A stretch of 64,000 nt of DNA from a virus. Shown piece by piece: positions 50,236 to 58,382 of this stretch. The number at the start of each line of letters is the position of its first letter. The stretch's first letter is position 1. Made by a program: the position numbers and the translations under genes. The stretch spans positions 62,001-126,000 of IMG/VR virus record IMGVR_UViG_3300042484_001250; one strand, given 5' to 3'. The notes below the pieces were generated by a model. The model saw only the letters and a program-made list of their open reading frames with translations, ran no database searches and had not been told where the DNA came from.

Positions 50236-52416
50236 ATGAATAATACACGTAAAAAATTGTTATACGTTGCTCCTCACTTATCTACTGGAGGACAACCACA
50301 ATATCTATTAAAGCAAGTTGAACATTTCTACAAAGATTACCAAATAAAGGTAGTTGAAGTTAGAAATAGTGGGGGTGATGCATTTGTGGTTCAAAAAAAC
50401 AAAATCAAAGCATTAGTTCCCGTACACACTTTATATGAGGATAAATCGGATATACTAAAAGTTATAGATGATTTTGAACCTGATATTATTCATTTTCAGG
50501 AAATACCACAACACGATTTAGATTACGATATATTGGATAAAATATGGGATGATAATCGTAAGTATTTTATTATAGCAACAACACACGGCTCATTTACAGA
50601 CCCCGATGCAATTATTTACCAACCCGATAGATATGTGTTAGTATCTGAATGGAGTAGAAGAAAGTTTGAACATTTGGGTGTTGATACTATGTTGTGGGAA
50701 TATCCAATTGAGGATATTAAATACGATAAAGATAAAGCAAAGGAGGTATTAGGATTTGAAAAAGATTGGAAGCACGTTCTTAATGTAGGATTGTTTGCTC
50801 CCGGCAAAAACCAAGCTGAAATATTTGAGGTAGCTAGATTGTTGGAAAAATATAAAATAAAATTTCACTTTGTAGGAAACCAAGCTGGAAACTTTGAGGA
50901 TTATTGGAAACCTTTGATGGATGATAAACCATCTAATTGTGTAGTGTGGGGGGAACGAAATGATGCTGATAAGTTTTACGCAGCAGCTGATTTCTTTTAT
51001 TTCTCAACACTTTGGGAATTGAATCCATTATCAATTAAAGAAGCACTATCATATAAACTACCATGTATCTTTAGAAGGTTACATACTTATTTGGATACCT
51101 ATGATAATAATCCATTGGTAACTTATATTGATGGGGATGTACCTGCAACTAAAAAAATTATATTAGAACAATTAAAACCTGATTTTGGTGAAATAGAAGG
51201 GTGGTTCTACTATAATCATATGTATAAAGATATAGTTCAAGCTGGATATGATGGGTGTGAATTTGTAGAAGTTGGTGTGTGGAAGGGCAAATCTACCAAT
51301 TATATGATTCAGAAAATAAAAGAGTCTGGTAAACGTATTCACTTTACAACTGTTGATACGTTTAAAGGAACTGAATCGGAACCTTGGCATAACCCAGTGG
51401 TTCAACATTATAATGGAGATTTATTTCCTGAATTTATTGATAACACATTATTATCAAACAACTATGGGTTATTTGATATTATAAAAGATAATTCCGTAAA
51501 TGCAGCAAATCAATTTAAGAATAATAGTATTGATTATATAATGATTGATGCCGGGCATACTTACGAAGATGTTACAACTGATTTAAAAACTTGGTATAAA
51601 AAAGTAAAACCGGGTGGTATTATTAGTGGTGATGATTATACAATAACCGATGGTGTAACCAATGCTGCAAACGATTTCTTTTATGGGCAATTTGATAAAA
51701 CGTATTATAGGGCATTCTTACGAAAGAAACCTAGAATTCAAATCAAACATTTATTAACATCTCCATTTAACGCAAGAGAATATATTAGTATTGCTTCCAT
51801 AAAACAATTACAAAAATATGGAATTGATTACACTCAAAGTGTAACTGAAGTGTATAAAGATATTCCACCTACCGAACATTGTAGGAGACCCGAACATATA
51901 AGTAAAGATAATAAGCCGGGTGAGTTATGGCCTGGCGCTGGATTGGGTTGGATAACTGGTGGACATTATGGGTGTTATTTAGCACATAAGAACGCAGTTG
52001 ATAGCTTGGATGATAAATACGATTACACTCTTATATTCGAAGCAGATGCGTTCATTTACACCGGTTTGGAAGAGTTTGTAGATATAGTTCACAAAGCGTG
52101 TTTCATTTCGGAAAGAGACGATGTGTACTATATTGGATTGGCAAATAACCCATCTCGTTCAAAAGAAAAGGTAGATGAATTATTTTCACAAACCGCACAT
52201 AACCAAGACCTTGCACATGCTTATTTGGTTAGAAACAAAGATAAACAATGGTGGAAAGATAGGATAGCAGATTGTGAATGGGATGTTGGTGATTTATGGT
52301 ATAATCACGTATTTGCTAAATATCCAATGAAAAGATATACTACAAACAAAATGTATAGTAATCAGACGGAGGGATTCTCATTATTAGACCAAACAATTAA
52401 AACTTGGAACGTATGA
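50236..52416 (+). CDS. Three-domain enzyme: GT4-like, methyltransferase, GT25-like
   Basis: Has 726 residues. Residues 1-~310 are GT-B/GT4-like (LYVAPHLSTGGQPQYLLKQ, then VLNVGLFAPGKNQAE, then ADFFYFSTLWELNPLSIKEAL with the donor-binding Glu). Residues ~330-500 are a class I SAM-dependent methyltransferase (FVEVGVWKGKST with Glu345, then YIMIDAGHTYEDV). Residues ~515-726 resemble GT25 enzymes (YGCYLAHKNAVDSL, then LIFEADAF with Glu602/Asp604). One chain could add, methylate and extend a sugar. The stop overlaps the next gene (ATGA). It may act on virion fibres or host surface glycans. Confidence 0.75.
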   Translation: MNNTRKKLLYVAPHLSTGGQPQYLLKQVEHFYKDYQIKVVEVRNSGGDAFVVQKNKIKALVPVHTLYEDKSDILKVIDDFEPDIIHFQEIPQHDLDYDILDKIWDDNRKYFIIATTHGSFTDPDAIIYQPDRYVLVSEWSRRKFEHLGVDTMLWEYPIEDIKYDKDKAKEVLGFEKDWKHVLNVGLFAPGKNQAEIFEVARLLEKYKIKFHFVGNQAGNFEDYWKPLMDDKPSNCVVWGERNDADKFYAAADFFYFSTLWELNPLSIKEALSYKLPCIFRRLHTYLDTYDNNPLVTYIDGDVPATKKIILEQLKPDFGEIEGWFYYNHMYKDIVQAGYDGCEFVEVGVWKGKSTNYMIQKIKESGKRIHFTTVDTFKGTESEPWHNPVVQHYNGDLFPEFIDNTLLSNNYGLFDIIKDNSVNAANQFKNNSIDYIMIDAGHTYEDVTTDLKTWYKKVKPGGIISGDDYTITDGVTNAANDFFYGQFDKTYYRAFLRKKPRIQIKHLLTSPFNAREYISIASIKQLQKYGIDYTQSVTEVYKDIPPTEHCRRPEHISKDNKPGELWPGAGLGWITGGHYGCYLAHKNAVDSLDDKYDYTLIFEADAFIYTGLEEFVDIVHKACFISERDDVYYIGLANNPSRSKEKVDELFSQTAHNQDLAHAYLVRNKDKQWWKDRIADCEWDVGDLWYNHVFAKYPMKRYTTNKMYSNQTEGFSLLDQTIKTWNV

Positions 52417-53561
52417 TATACGAAAATTTAAAAAGAAATATAAATAATATAACCGAAGTAAAAAACAGCGTATCGGTTAATTTTGTTAAAGGTGCATTTG
52501 TAGAAATAAAAGGACCTTACAAAGCAGAGTACACCGTTGATTTTATAGATAATAGGAGTGGTAAACGTATATTTGCATCTGATATTGGAAATAATTGTTG
52601 GACACGGTGTACTAAAGAATATTTTGTAGAATGGAAAATACAAATTTATCAAAATGGAAAACTTTGGTATGAACATTTATATGATGCAACTGATAAGAGA
52701 GTTTACATCCCATTGGATTCAAAAGCATTGGGTGATACAATGGCTTGGTTTCCATATGTAGATGAGTTCCGTAAAAAACATAATTGTAAAGTTGTAACAT
52801 CTACTTTTATGAATGATTTATTTGTAGATGAATACCCTGAATTAGAATTTATTAATCCCGGTGAAGCAGCTGAAAACCTTTATGCAATGTATTCGGTTGG
52901 TTTATTTTACAATGATAATAACGAACCAAACTTACAAAAAAACCCAAATGATTTTAGAAAACAACCATTGCAAAAAATGTGTTCGGATATTTTAGGATTA
53001 GATTATGTGGAGGTTAGACCTAAAATAAAACACAATCCAATTGAAATAAATTCAGAATTAAAACAAATTACTATTGGTGTATTTGGTACGGCTCAACCTA
53101 AATTTTGGAATAACAAAGATGGCTGGCAGTATGTAGTTGATTGGTTAAACTCAAAAGGATACACAGTCAAACTAATATCAAAAGAAGGAGATGATTATAT
53201 GGGGAATAAATTACCAACGGGAATTGTTAAACATCCAAACGGTCCTTTGAGTGATGTAATTGATGAACTTAGAAAATCAAAAGCATTTATAGGAATTGGT
53301 AGTGGGTTGAGTTGGTTAAGTTGGGCAGTTAATACTCCAACGGTATTGGTGAGTGGATTCTCATATGATTGGGCAGAAATGCAAGATTGTGTAAGAATTG
53401 GTGCACCTGAAGGAAAGTGTAGTGGATGTTTCAATCGGTATAGATTAGATGCTGGTGATTGGAATTGGTGTCCTGACCACAAAGGTACGGATAGACAATT
53501 TGAGTGTACCAAATCAATAACACCACAATCGGTAATAAAAGAATTAGAAAAATTCTTATAA
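52413..53561 (+). CDS. TibC-like protein O-heptosyltransferase
   Basis: Has 382 residues from ATG 52413, which overlaps the previous stop; an in-frame TTG at 52404 is less likely. The C-terminal half is GT-B of the heptosyltransferase kind (ITIGVFGTAQPKFW, then FIGIGSGLSWLSWAVNTPTVLV). Four Cys, 336, 339, 353 and 365 (KCSGC, NWCPDH, FECTK), form a metal site as seen in the autotransporter heptosyltransferase family (BAHT, e.g. TibC), whose members glycosylate Ser residues on beta-helical adhesins. In a phage with huge beta-rich fibres next door, those fibres are natural candidate acceptors. Acceptor and donor are inferred. Confidence 0.72.
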   Translation: MIYENLKRNINNITEVKNSVSVNFVKGAFVEIKGPYKAEYTVDFIDNRSGKRIFASDIGNNCWTRCTKEYFVEWKIQIYQNGKLWYEHLYDATDKRVYIPLDSKALGDTMAWFPYVDEFRKKHNCKVVTSTFMNDLFVDEYPELEFINPGEAAENLYAMYSVGLFYNDNNEPNLQKNPNDFRKQPLQKMCSDILGLDYVEVRPKIKHNPIEINSELKQITIGVFGTAQPKFWNNKDGWQYVVDWLNSKGYTVKLISKEGDDYMGNKLPTGIVKHPNGPLSDVIDELRKSKAFIGIGSGLSWLSWAVNTPTVLVSGFSYDWAEMQDCVRIGAPEGKCSGCFNRYRLDAGDWNWCPDHKGTDRQFECTKSITPQSVIKELEKFL

Positions 53562-53576
53562 AAATTAAAAAACAAT

Positions 53577-53585
53577 ATATTTATA
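53577..53585 (+). promoter_or_regulatory. Phage promoter motif ATATTTATA
   Basis: Exact ATATTTATA preceded by T, 25 bases before the coiled-coil gene at 53611. The downstream bases resemble those at 49880, as expected for paralogous genes. Confidence 0.6.
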
Positions 53586-53610
53586 TATAAACAAACAAAA
53601 CAATAATATT

Positions 53611-53973
53611 ATGGCATTAAATGTTCCACAAATACAAAACGTAGAGATTGCAACTGCAAAATTGGATGAAGATGTAATTAAACAAATTCAAGAATTAAAC
53701 CAAAAATCTTCTATATTAATTAATGAGTTTGGTTCAATATATCTTAGAAAACAACAAATTCAAGAAGAATCACTTCGTATGGATGAGTTTTTAGAAAAAG
53801 CTAATGATGATTATAAAATGTATCAACAACAATTAAACGAAATTGGAGAGCAAATTGATGAAAAATATCCACAAGGTAGAATTAATATCCAAGATGGTAC
53901 TGTTCAATATCAACCAGGTGCACCAACTCGTAAGCAATTAGCTGAGCAACAATCTCAACAAGCTAATCAATAA
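53611..53973 (+). CDS. Small coiled-coil protein, paralogue of 49911-50195
   Basis: Has 120 residues. A helical region (DEDVIKQIQELNQKSSILINEF, then DYKMYQQQLNEIGEQIDEKYP) is followed by the shared ending YPQGRINIQDGTVQYQP and a Gln-rich tail. Paralogous to the protein at 49911. Small coiled-coil proteins of this type near tail and head genes often serve as scaffold or chaperone parts, but nothing specific can be said. Confidence 0.55.
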   Translation: MALNVPQIQNVEIATAKLDEDVIKQIQELNQKSSILINEFGSIYLRKQQIQEESLRMDEFLEKANDDYKMYQQQLNEIGEQIDEKYPQGRINIQDGTVQYQPGAPTRKQLAEQQSQQANQ

Positions 53974-53984
53974 AAATTTATTCT

Positions 53985-53993
53985 ATATTTATA
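53985..53993 (+). promoter_or_regulatory. Phage promoter motif ATATTTATA
   Basis: Exact ATATTTATA preceded by T, 26 bases before the start of the 1204-residue fusion gene at 54020. Confidence 0.6.
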
Positions 53994-54019
53994 TAGTATA
54001 AAGAGTAATACTATATTTA

Positions 54020-57000
54020 ATGAGTGAATTATCTAACTTTTTAGTAGAAAGCATATTAGGGGAATCTGCCGAAATGGAAAACGTAATAGTTGTCTATTCT
54101 GGTAGATTTCAACCTTTTCATAAGGGGCACTTCGCCACATACAAACAACTTGTATCAAAATTCGGAAAAGATGATGTTTACATAGCAACATCCAATAAAA
54201 CCGATAACCAAAAATCTCCATTTGATTTCAGAGAGAAAAAAACCATAATGACTAAAATGTTTGGTATCCCATCAAACAAAATAGTTCAGGTTAAAAATCC
54301 ATATCAACCTACGGAAATTGTAAGTTCATACGATGCAGCTAAGACTGGTTTAATAGTTGTAGTTGGTGAGAAAGATGAACAACGTTTGGGTGGAAATTAT
54401 TTTACTCCATATAAAGGTAAGGTAGAGATGGGATATTTGGATAAGGGATACGTTTATGCTTCACCTGCTCAATCAAATCCTATAAGTGGAACTGATGTTC
54501 GTAATTGGTTAAGTAAAGGAACTGATGACGAAAAGAAAGAGGGATTCTTAAAAGCATATCCAAAATTTGATGCAACTGTTTTCAAATTTATTACTCTAAA
54601 ATTAGCAAAACTTTCTGAAGATATTAACTTAGATGTGAATGTAGGTGATACTCTTTTGATGGGCAAGTTTAAGAACAAAAGAGTAGTTGTAAAAAATATT
54701 GATAAAGATGAGCATGGTATGCCAACTATCAATGGTAAGAAAGCAACTACATTTAGAATCCCACCAAAATCAAACCTATTTAATGAATCATCTAACTTTG
54801 GTATGGCTGGTGCTGAACCAGGTGAACCAAACCCAAACTACGTTGCCGATGGACAAGCTCGTATATTAGATAAAGGGAAACCTGAAGGTTGGTTTAGACA
54901 AGGTGGATACACCCAAATAGATAAACCAAAGGGTGATTGGATGCGTGGTAAGGGTAGAAAAAAAGAATCGGAATCAACATTTAGAAAAGTAACATATTCA
55001 CTTAAAAACTATAAAGAATCTGAACTAAATCCAGCGCAAGACCCATACCATACTGAAGATTGGGTAGAAACTGAACCAAAGAAAAAAATTAAAAAACCAA
55101 AAAGATTTTGGGAAGATACTGAAATGGATGTAAAAATATCATTAATATCTGAAGAAGAATTAAACGAAATTGCTGAAGATTATATAACCGCATTGGATGA
55201 AATGGGATTGGGTGGAGGAGCCGGTGTTGGTTTATCTTTACCGGGTGGATACATAAATGGTGCTCCGAAAGCAGATGATGTTGCCAAAGTAAGTAAGAAG
55301 TTGAAGAATAAAGGTATGAGTGGGTATGAGGAGGTTGATGAAGAAACTATTTTAGAATATAGTGGAAATGGTGCATTCTACAACGATGGTAATGCAACAA
55401 GTGGTACAATGTGGAATGCTGATTGGGATGATTACAATAATGCAGAATACTATTTAGATAATTTAGAGGGTTGGTGTTTTTATCACGAAGACCCATCTGA
55501 ATATGAAAAGAAAAAATCAGTAGACCAAAAGTTACCAACGGATGACCAAAACGATGGAAAAACTGATAAGTACAATCGTATATTAAAATACAACTTTCCT
55601 AAACCAGAAGATTTAACGGAGATGGCTAAATCTGATTTAGACCAGGTTGAGAAATATGCTGACCAACAATTATCTCCCGAAGATATTGAATTGGGAAAGG
55701 AAACTGACCATTTTTTCCAAAGATTAAATGACCCTCGTAATGGTAAACAAATATCAGCAGCCGAATTAACTGGTTTCTTTAAAAGATTGGCAAAAAATAA
55801 AAAGAAATTTTTAGATTTTGTAAAACAATATAAGGAGTTTGTAGTTAAAGATAAGAGAACAAACATCAATATTCCATTTATGACAGTAGCAAACAAATTG
55901 ATTGCTAAAACCATAATGAGAAAGGATGATTTCAAATCTTCAACACCAGTTTATGTATCCGAACAATCTTTGAGTGAAATTACAAAAGGTATCTACGGAA
56001 AGAAAATAAAAATCAATGGTGAAATAATTGAATTACAAGTTGAGTTAGTTGGGGCTGATAATAAAACAAATGAATTTATTACAAAAATAGTTCATATTGA
56101 TAAAAAATATCAAAACAAATATCCAATTGGTTCTACACTAAAAGTACCGGCACGAATATTTAGATTACCCGGCGGTGGTTGGTACAAAGTTAAAAATAAA
56201 GCATTTGAAGCAATAACTTCAAAAAATCATAAAGCAGATGGAACTGCTGACCACAATTTTACACAACATCATAAATCATCATCATATACACCTGATTATG
56301 GTTATCCTGCTGAATTAGATACAATTGATTTTGATGATGATAGAGAAATAGAACCTGGTCATCAAACGGATACAAAAGATAAACAAAACAAAGGATACGA
56401 ACCTGTTAAAAAAGTAAACGAAAGTAAAGATTTAATAATTGAAGGTGGGGCTTATGGACACATGCACCATCCGTTTGATATTGAAATGAACCTTACGTTC
56501 TCTGACCTAAAGAACATCGTTAAGAAAGCACTTACTGGAGATTTGGATGTAGCAAGAGAAAAAACCGATGGACAAGCATTGGCAATTAGTTGGGTAAATG
56601 GAAGATTAGTTGCTGCTAGAAACAAATCACATCTAAAGAATAAAGGTGAGGGTGCTATGACAATAGGACAGGTAGCTGATAAGTTTGCTGGTAGAGGCGG
56701 ACTAACCGATGCTTACAACTTTGCTATGAGTGATTTATCAAAAGCAATTGGTTCATTATCCGAACCACAAAGAAAAAAAGTATTTAATGATGGAAGTTCG
56801 TTTATGAATTTGGAAGTAATATATCCAACATCGGTAAACGTAATTCCATACAACCAACCACTATTAGTATTTCATGGTACATTTGATTATGATATCGATG
56901 GTAATATAAGTGGTGAGAATCAACAATCAGCACGAATATTAGCTGGTATGATTAAGCAAGTAAATGCAAGTGTTCAATCCAAATACACAATACAAGGACC

Positions 57001-57634
57001 ACCAATGCAGAAATTACCAAAGAGTGAGAATTTAACAAAACTACAATCAAAGTATATGAGTATGATATCTAAACTACAAAGTGAGTTTGGGTTATCTGAT
57101 TCTGATGGGGTAGCTGATTATCATCAAGCGTGGTGGAGTAACTTTGTGGATAAAAACGCAAAAGGATTAGATGCACAAGAAAAGATTGGTTTGGTTAAGA
57201 GATGGGCATTTGGAGATAAAGGATTCAGAATAGCAACAATACAAAACCCTAAATTAAGAAGTTGGGCAGACAATACTGAAAAGAAAGACCAAGCTAAAAT
57301 AGCAAAAGATAACCTAATGAAATTTGAAGAAATATTCTTAGGTGTTGGTGCAGATGTACTTTCATTTATGGAATCAGTACTTACCGCAAATCCAACGGAA
57401 GCAACTAAACAAATGGTAGCTAGATTACATAAGACGGTTGATGATGTTAGAAAGTTGGGAGACCCTAAGAAGTTGGATAAACTTAAATTAGAATTACAAA
57501 GATTACAGGCATTAGGTGGATTTGAAAAGATAGTTCCAAATGAAGGTATCGTATTTGTATATAACGGAAACACTTACAAATTAACAGGAGCATTCGCTCC
57601 ACTTAATCAAATATTAGGTCTTTTTTACGAATAA
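54020..57634 (+). CDS. Nucleotidyltransferase (NMNAT-like) fused to a ligase-like domain
   Basis: Has 1204 residues. Residues ~20-200 are an HxGH nucleotidyltransferase: YSGRFQPFHKGH (HKGH at 34-37) and ISGTDVR at 155-161, as in NMN or pantetheine-phosphate adenylyltransferases. The middle (~200-800) is poorly conserved in appearance, with charged and Gly-rich parts and a beta domain near 660-740. Residues ~815-1204 look like an ATP-dependent ligase: KTDG at 848-851 (motif I lysine Lys848), GRLVAARNKSHL, FMNLEVIYP (motif III-like) and EGIVFVYNGNTYKLTG (motif IV/V-like). The chain could link NAD or nucleotide synthesis with nucleic-acid end sealing, or be a virion component packaged with DNA; both are inference. 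Confidence 0.75.
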   Translation: MSELSNFLVESILGESAEMENVIVVYSGRFQPFHKGHFATYKQLVSKFGKDDVYIATSNKTDNQKSPFDFREKKTIMTKMFGIPSNKIVQVKNPYQPTEIVSSYDAAKTGLIVVVGEKDEQRLGGNYFTPYKGKVEMGYLDKGYVYASPAQSNPISGTDVRNWLSKGTDDEKKEGFLKAYPKFDATVFKFITLKLAKLSEDINLDVNVGDTLLMGKFKNKRVVVKNIDKDEHGMPTINGKKATTFRIPPKSNLFNESSNFGMAGAEPGEPNPNYVADGQARILDKGKPEGWFRQGGYTQIDKPKGDWMRGKGRKKESESTFRKVTYSLKNYKESELNPAQDPYHTEDWVETEPKKKIKKPKRFWEDTEMDVKISLISEEELNEIAEDYITALDEMGLGGGAGVGLSLPGGYINGAPKADDVAKVSKKLKNKGMSGYEEVDEETILEYSGNGAFYNDGNATSGTMWNADWDDYNNAEYYLDNLEGWCFYHEDPSEYEKKKSVDQKLPTDDQNDGKTDKYNRILKYNFPKPEDLTEMAKSDLDQVEKYADQQLSPEDIELGKETDHFFQRLNDPRNGKQISAAELTGFFKRLAKNKKKFLDFVKQYKEFVVKDKRTNINIPFMTVANKLIAKTIMRKDDFKSSTPVYVSEQSLSEITKGIYGKKIKINGEIIELQVELVGADNKTNEFITKIVHIDKKYQNKYPIGSTLKVPARIFRLPGGGWYKVKNKAFEAITSKNHKADGTADHNFTQHHKSSSYTPDYGYPAELDTIDFDDDREIEPGHQTDTKDKQNKGYEPVKKVNESKDLIIEGGAYGHMHHPFDIEMNLTFSDLKNIVKKALTGDLDVAREKTDGQALAISWVNGRLVAARNKSHLKNKGEGAMTIGQVADKFAGRGGLTDAYNFAMSDLSKAIGSLSEPQRKKVFNDGSSFMNLEVIYPTSVNVIPYNQPLLVFHGTFDYDIDGNISGENQQSARILAGMIKQVNASVQSKYTIQGPPMQKLPKSENLTKLQSKYMSMISKLQSEFGLSDSDGVADYHQAWWSNFVDKNAKGLDAQEKIGLVKRWAFGDKGFRIATIQNPKLRSWADNTEKKDQAKIAKDNLMKFEEIFLGVGADVLSFMESVLTANPTEATKQMVARLHKTVDDVRKLGDPKKLDKLKLELQRLQALGGFEKIVPNEGIVFVYNGNTYKLTGAFAPLNQILGLFYE

Positions 57635-57660
57635 TTTTTAACCTTTTTTCCAAAAAGTAT

Positions 57661-57669
57661 ATACTTATA
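57661..57669 (+). promoter_or_regulatory. Phage promoter motif variant ATACTTATA
   Basis: One-base variant of ATATTTATA, 23 bases before the start at 57693, in the standard window. Confidence 0.45.
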
Positions 57670-57692
57670 TATACGAATATATAGGAAATAAT

Positions 57693-58382
57693 ATGGCAAA
57701 AGAATTCAATCGAAAGTACATGCATCCGACTCGTAGAAAGTTATCGGATATGGTATTACGTGGGCAGGAATATGAAACAAATGCACAAATCTCATTATCA
57801 GTAAATCCGGAAGCTAATATTACAAGAGAAGTTGGAGAAACTTGGACTGATTCAAACGGAGTTCAATGGGAACAAAAAAAATGGGGTAAGGAGCAGATAT
57901 CATCATTAAGTGATACAATGGCTGGAGTTAGAAACTATTTAGCAGAACTTAATAGATGTAAAGGTGTTGGATGCAAAACAATCAAATTAGGTAGAGTTGA
58001 TAAAAAGTTAATATCCAAAACAGGATATTGTATAACGTGTCTTGCTATAAAAGAAACTCAAATAAAAACTGATGGATTGTGGGATGCATACGAAACCTAC
58101 AAATTAACATCAAATATGATTGACCATGGTACTGACGTACTTGCTCAATTTAATCAAGCATATAACGATGCAAAGCAGGAATATGAGTATGTAAACGAAA
58201 ATGGTACAACTGAAAAGTGGACTATGGAAAGGCCTGTTGAGGAATTAAAAGCTGAAATATTATTAGAAATTACAAACGTAGAAGCTGAAGTTATACAAGT
58301 TACAAAATTAAGAAATGAAGCTTGGGAATTACTAAAAGATAAAAATTATGATTTAGTAAAACCACCTAAAGATTTAGTATGA
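57693..58382 (+). CDS. Cys4 zinc-finger protein before terminase; possible small terminase
   Basis: Has 229 residues. Cys89, Cys94, Cys113 and Cys116 (CX4C then CX2C) form a likely zinc site in the middle. The C-terminal part is helical (VEELKAEILLEITNVEAEVIQVTKLRNEAWELL), probably a coiled coil. It directly precedes the large terminase with a four-base overlap (ATGA), which is where T4-like phages encode the small terminase gp16. It is longer than gp16 and the zinc site is atypical, so the assignment rests on position only. Confidence 0.5.
   Translation: MAKEFNRKYMHPTRRKLSDMVLRGQEYETNAQISLSVNPEANITREVGETWTDSNGVQWEQKKWGKEQISSLSDTMAGVRNYLAELNRCKGVGCKTIKLGRVDKKLISKTGYCITCLAIKETQIKTDGLWDAYETYKLTSNMIDHGTDVLAQFNQAYNDAKQEYEYVNENGTTEKWTMERPVEELKAEILLEITNVEAEVIQVTKLRNEAWELLKDKNYDLVKPPKDLV

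Noticed and set aside
52404-52412. TTG start for the TibC-like gene
   Set aside because: The ATG at 52413 overlaps the previous stop as ATGA, the same coupling seen at several other junctions here.
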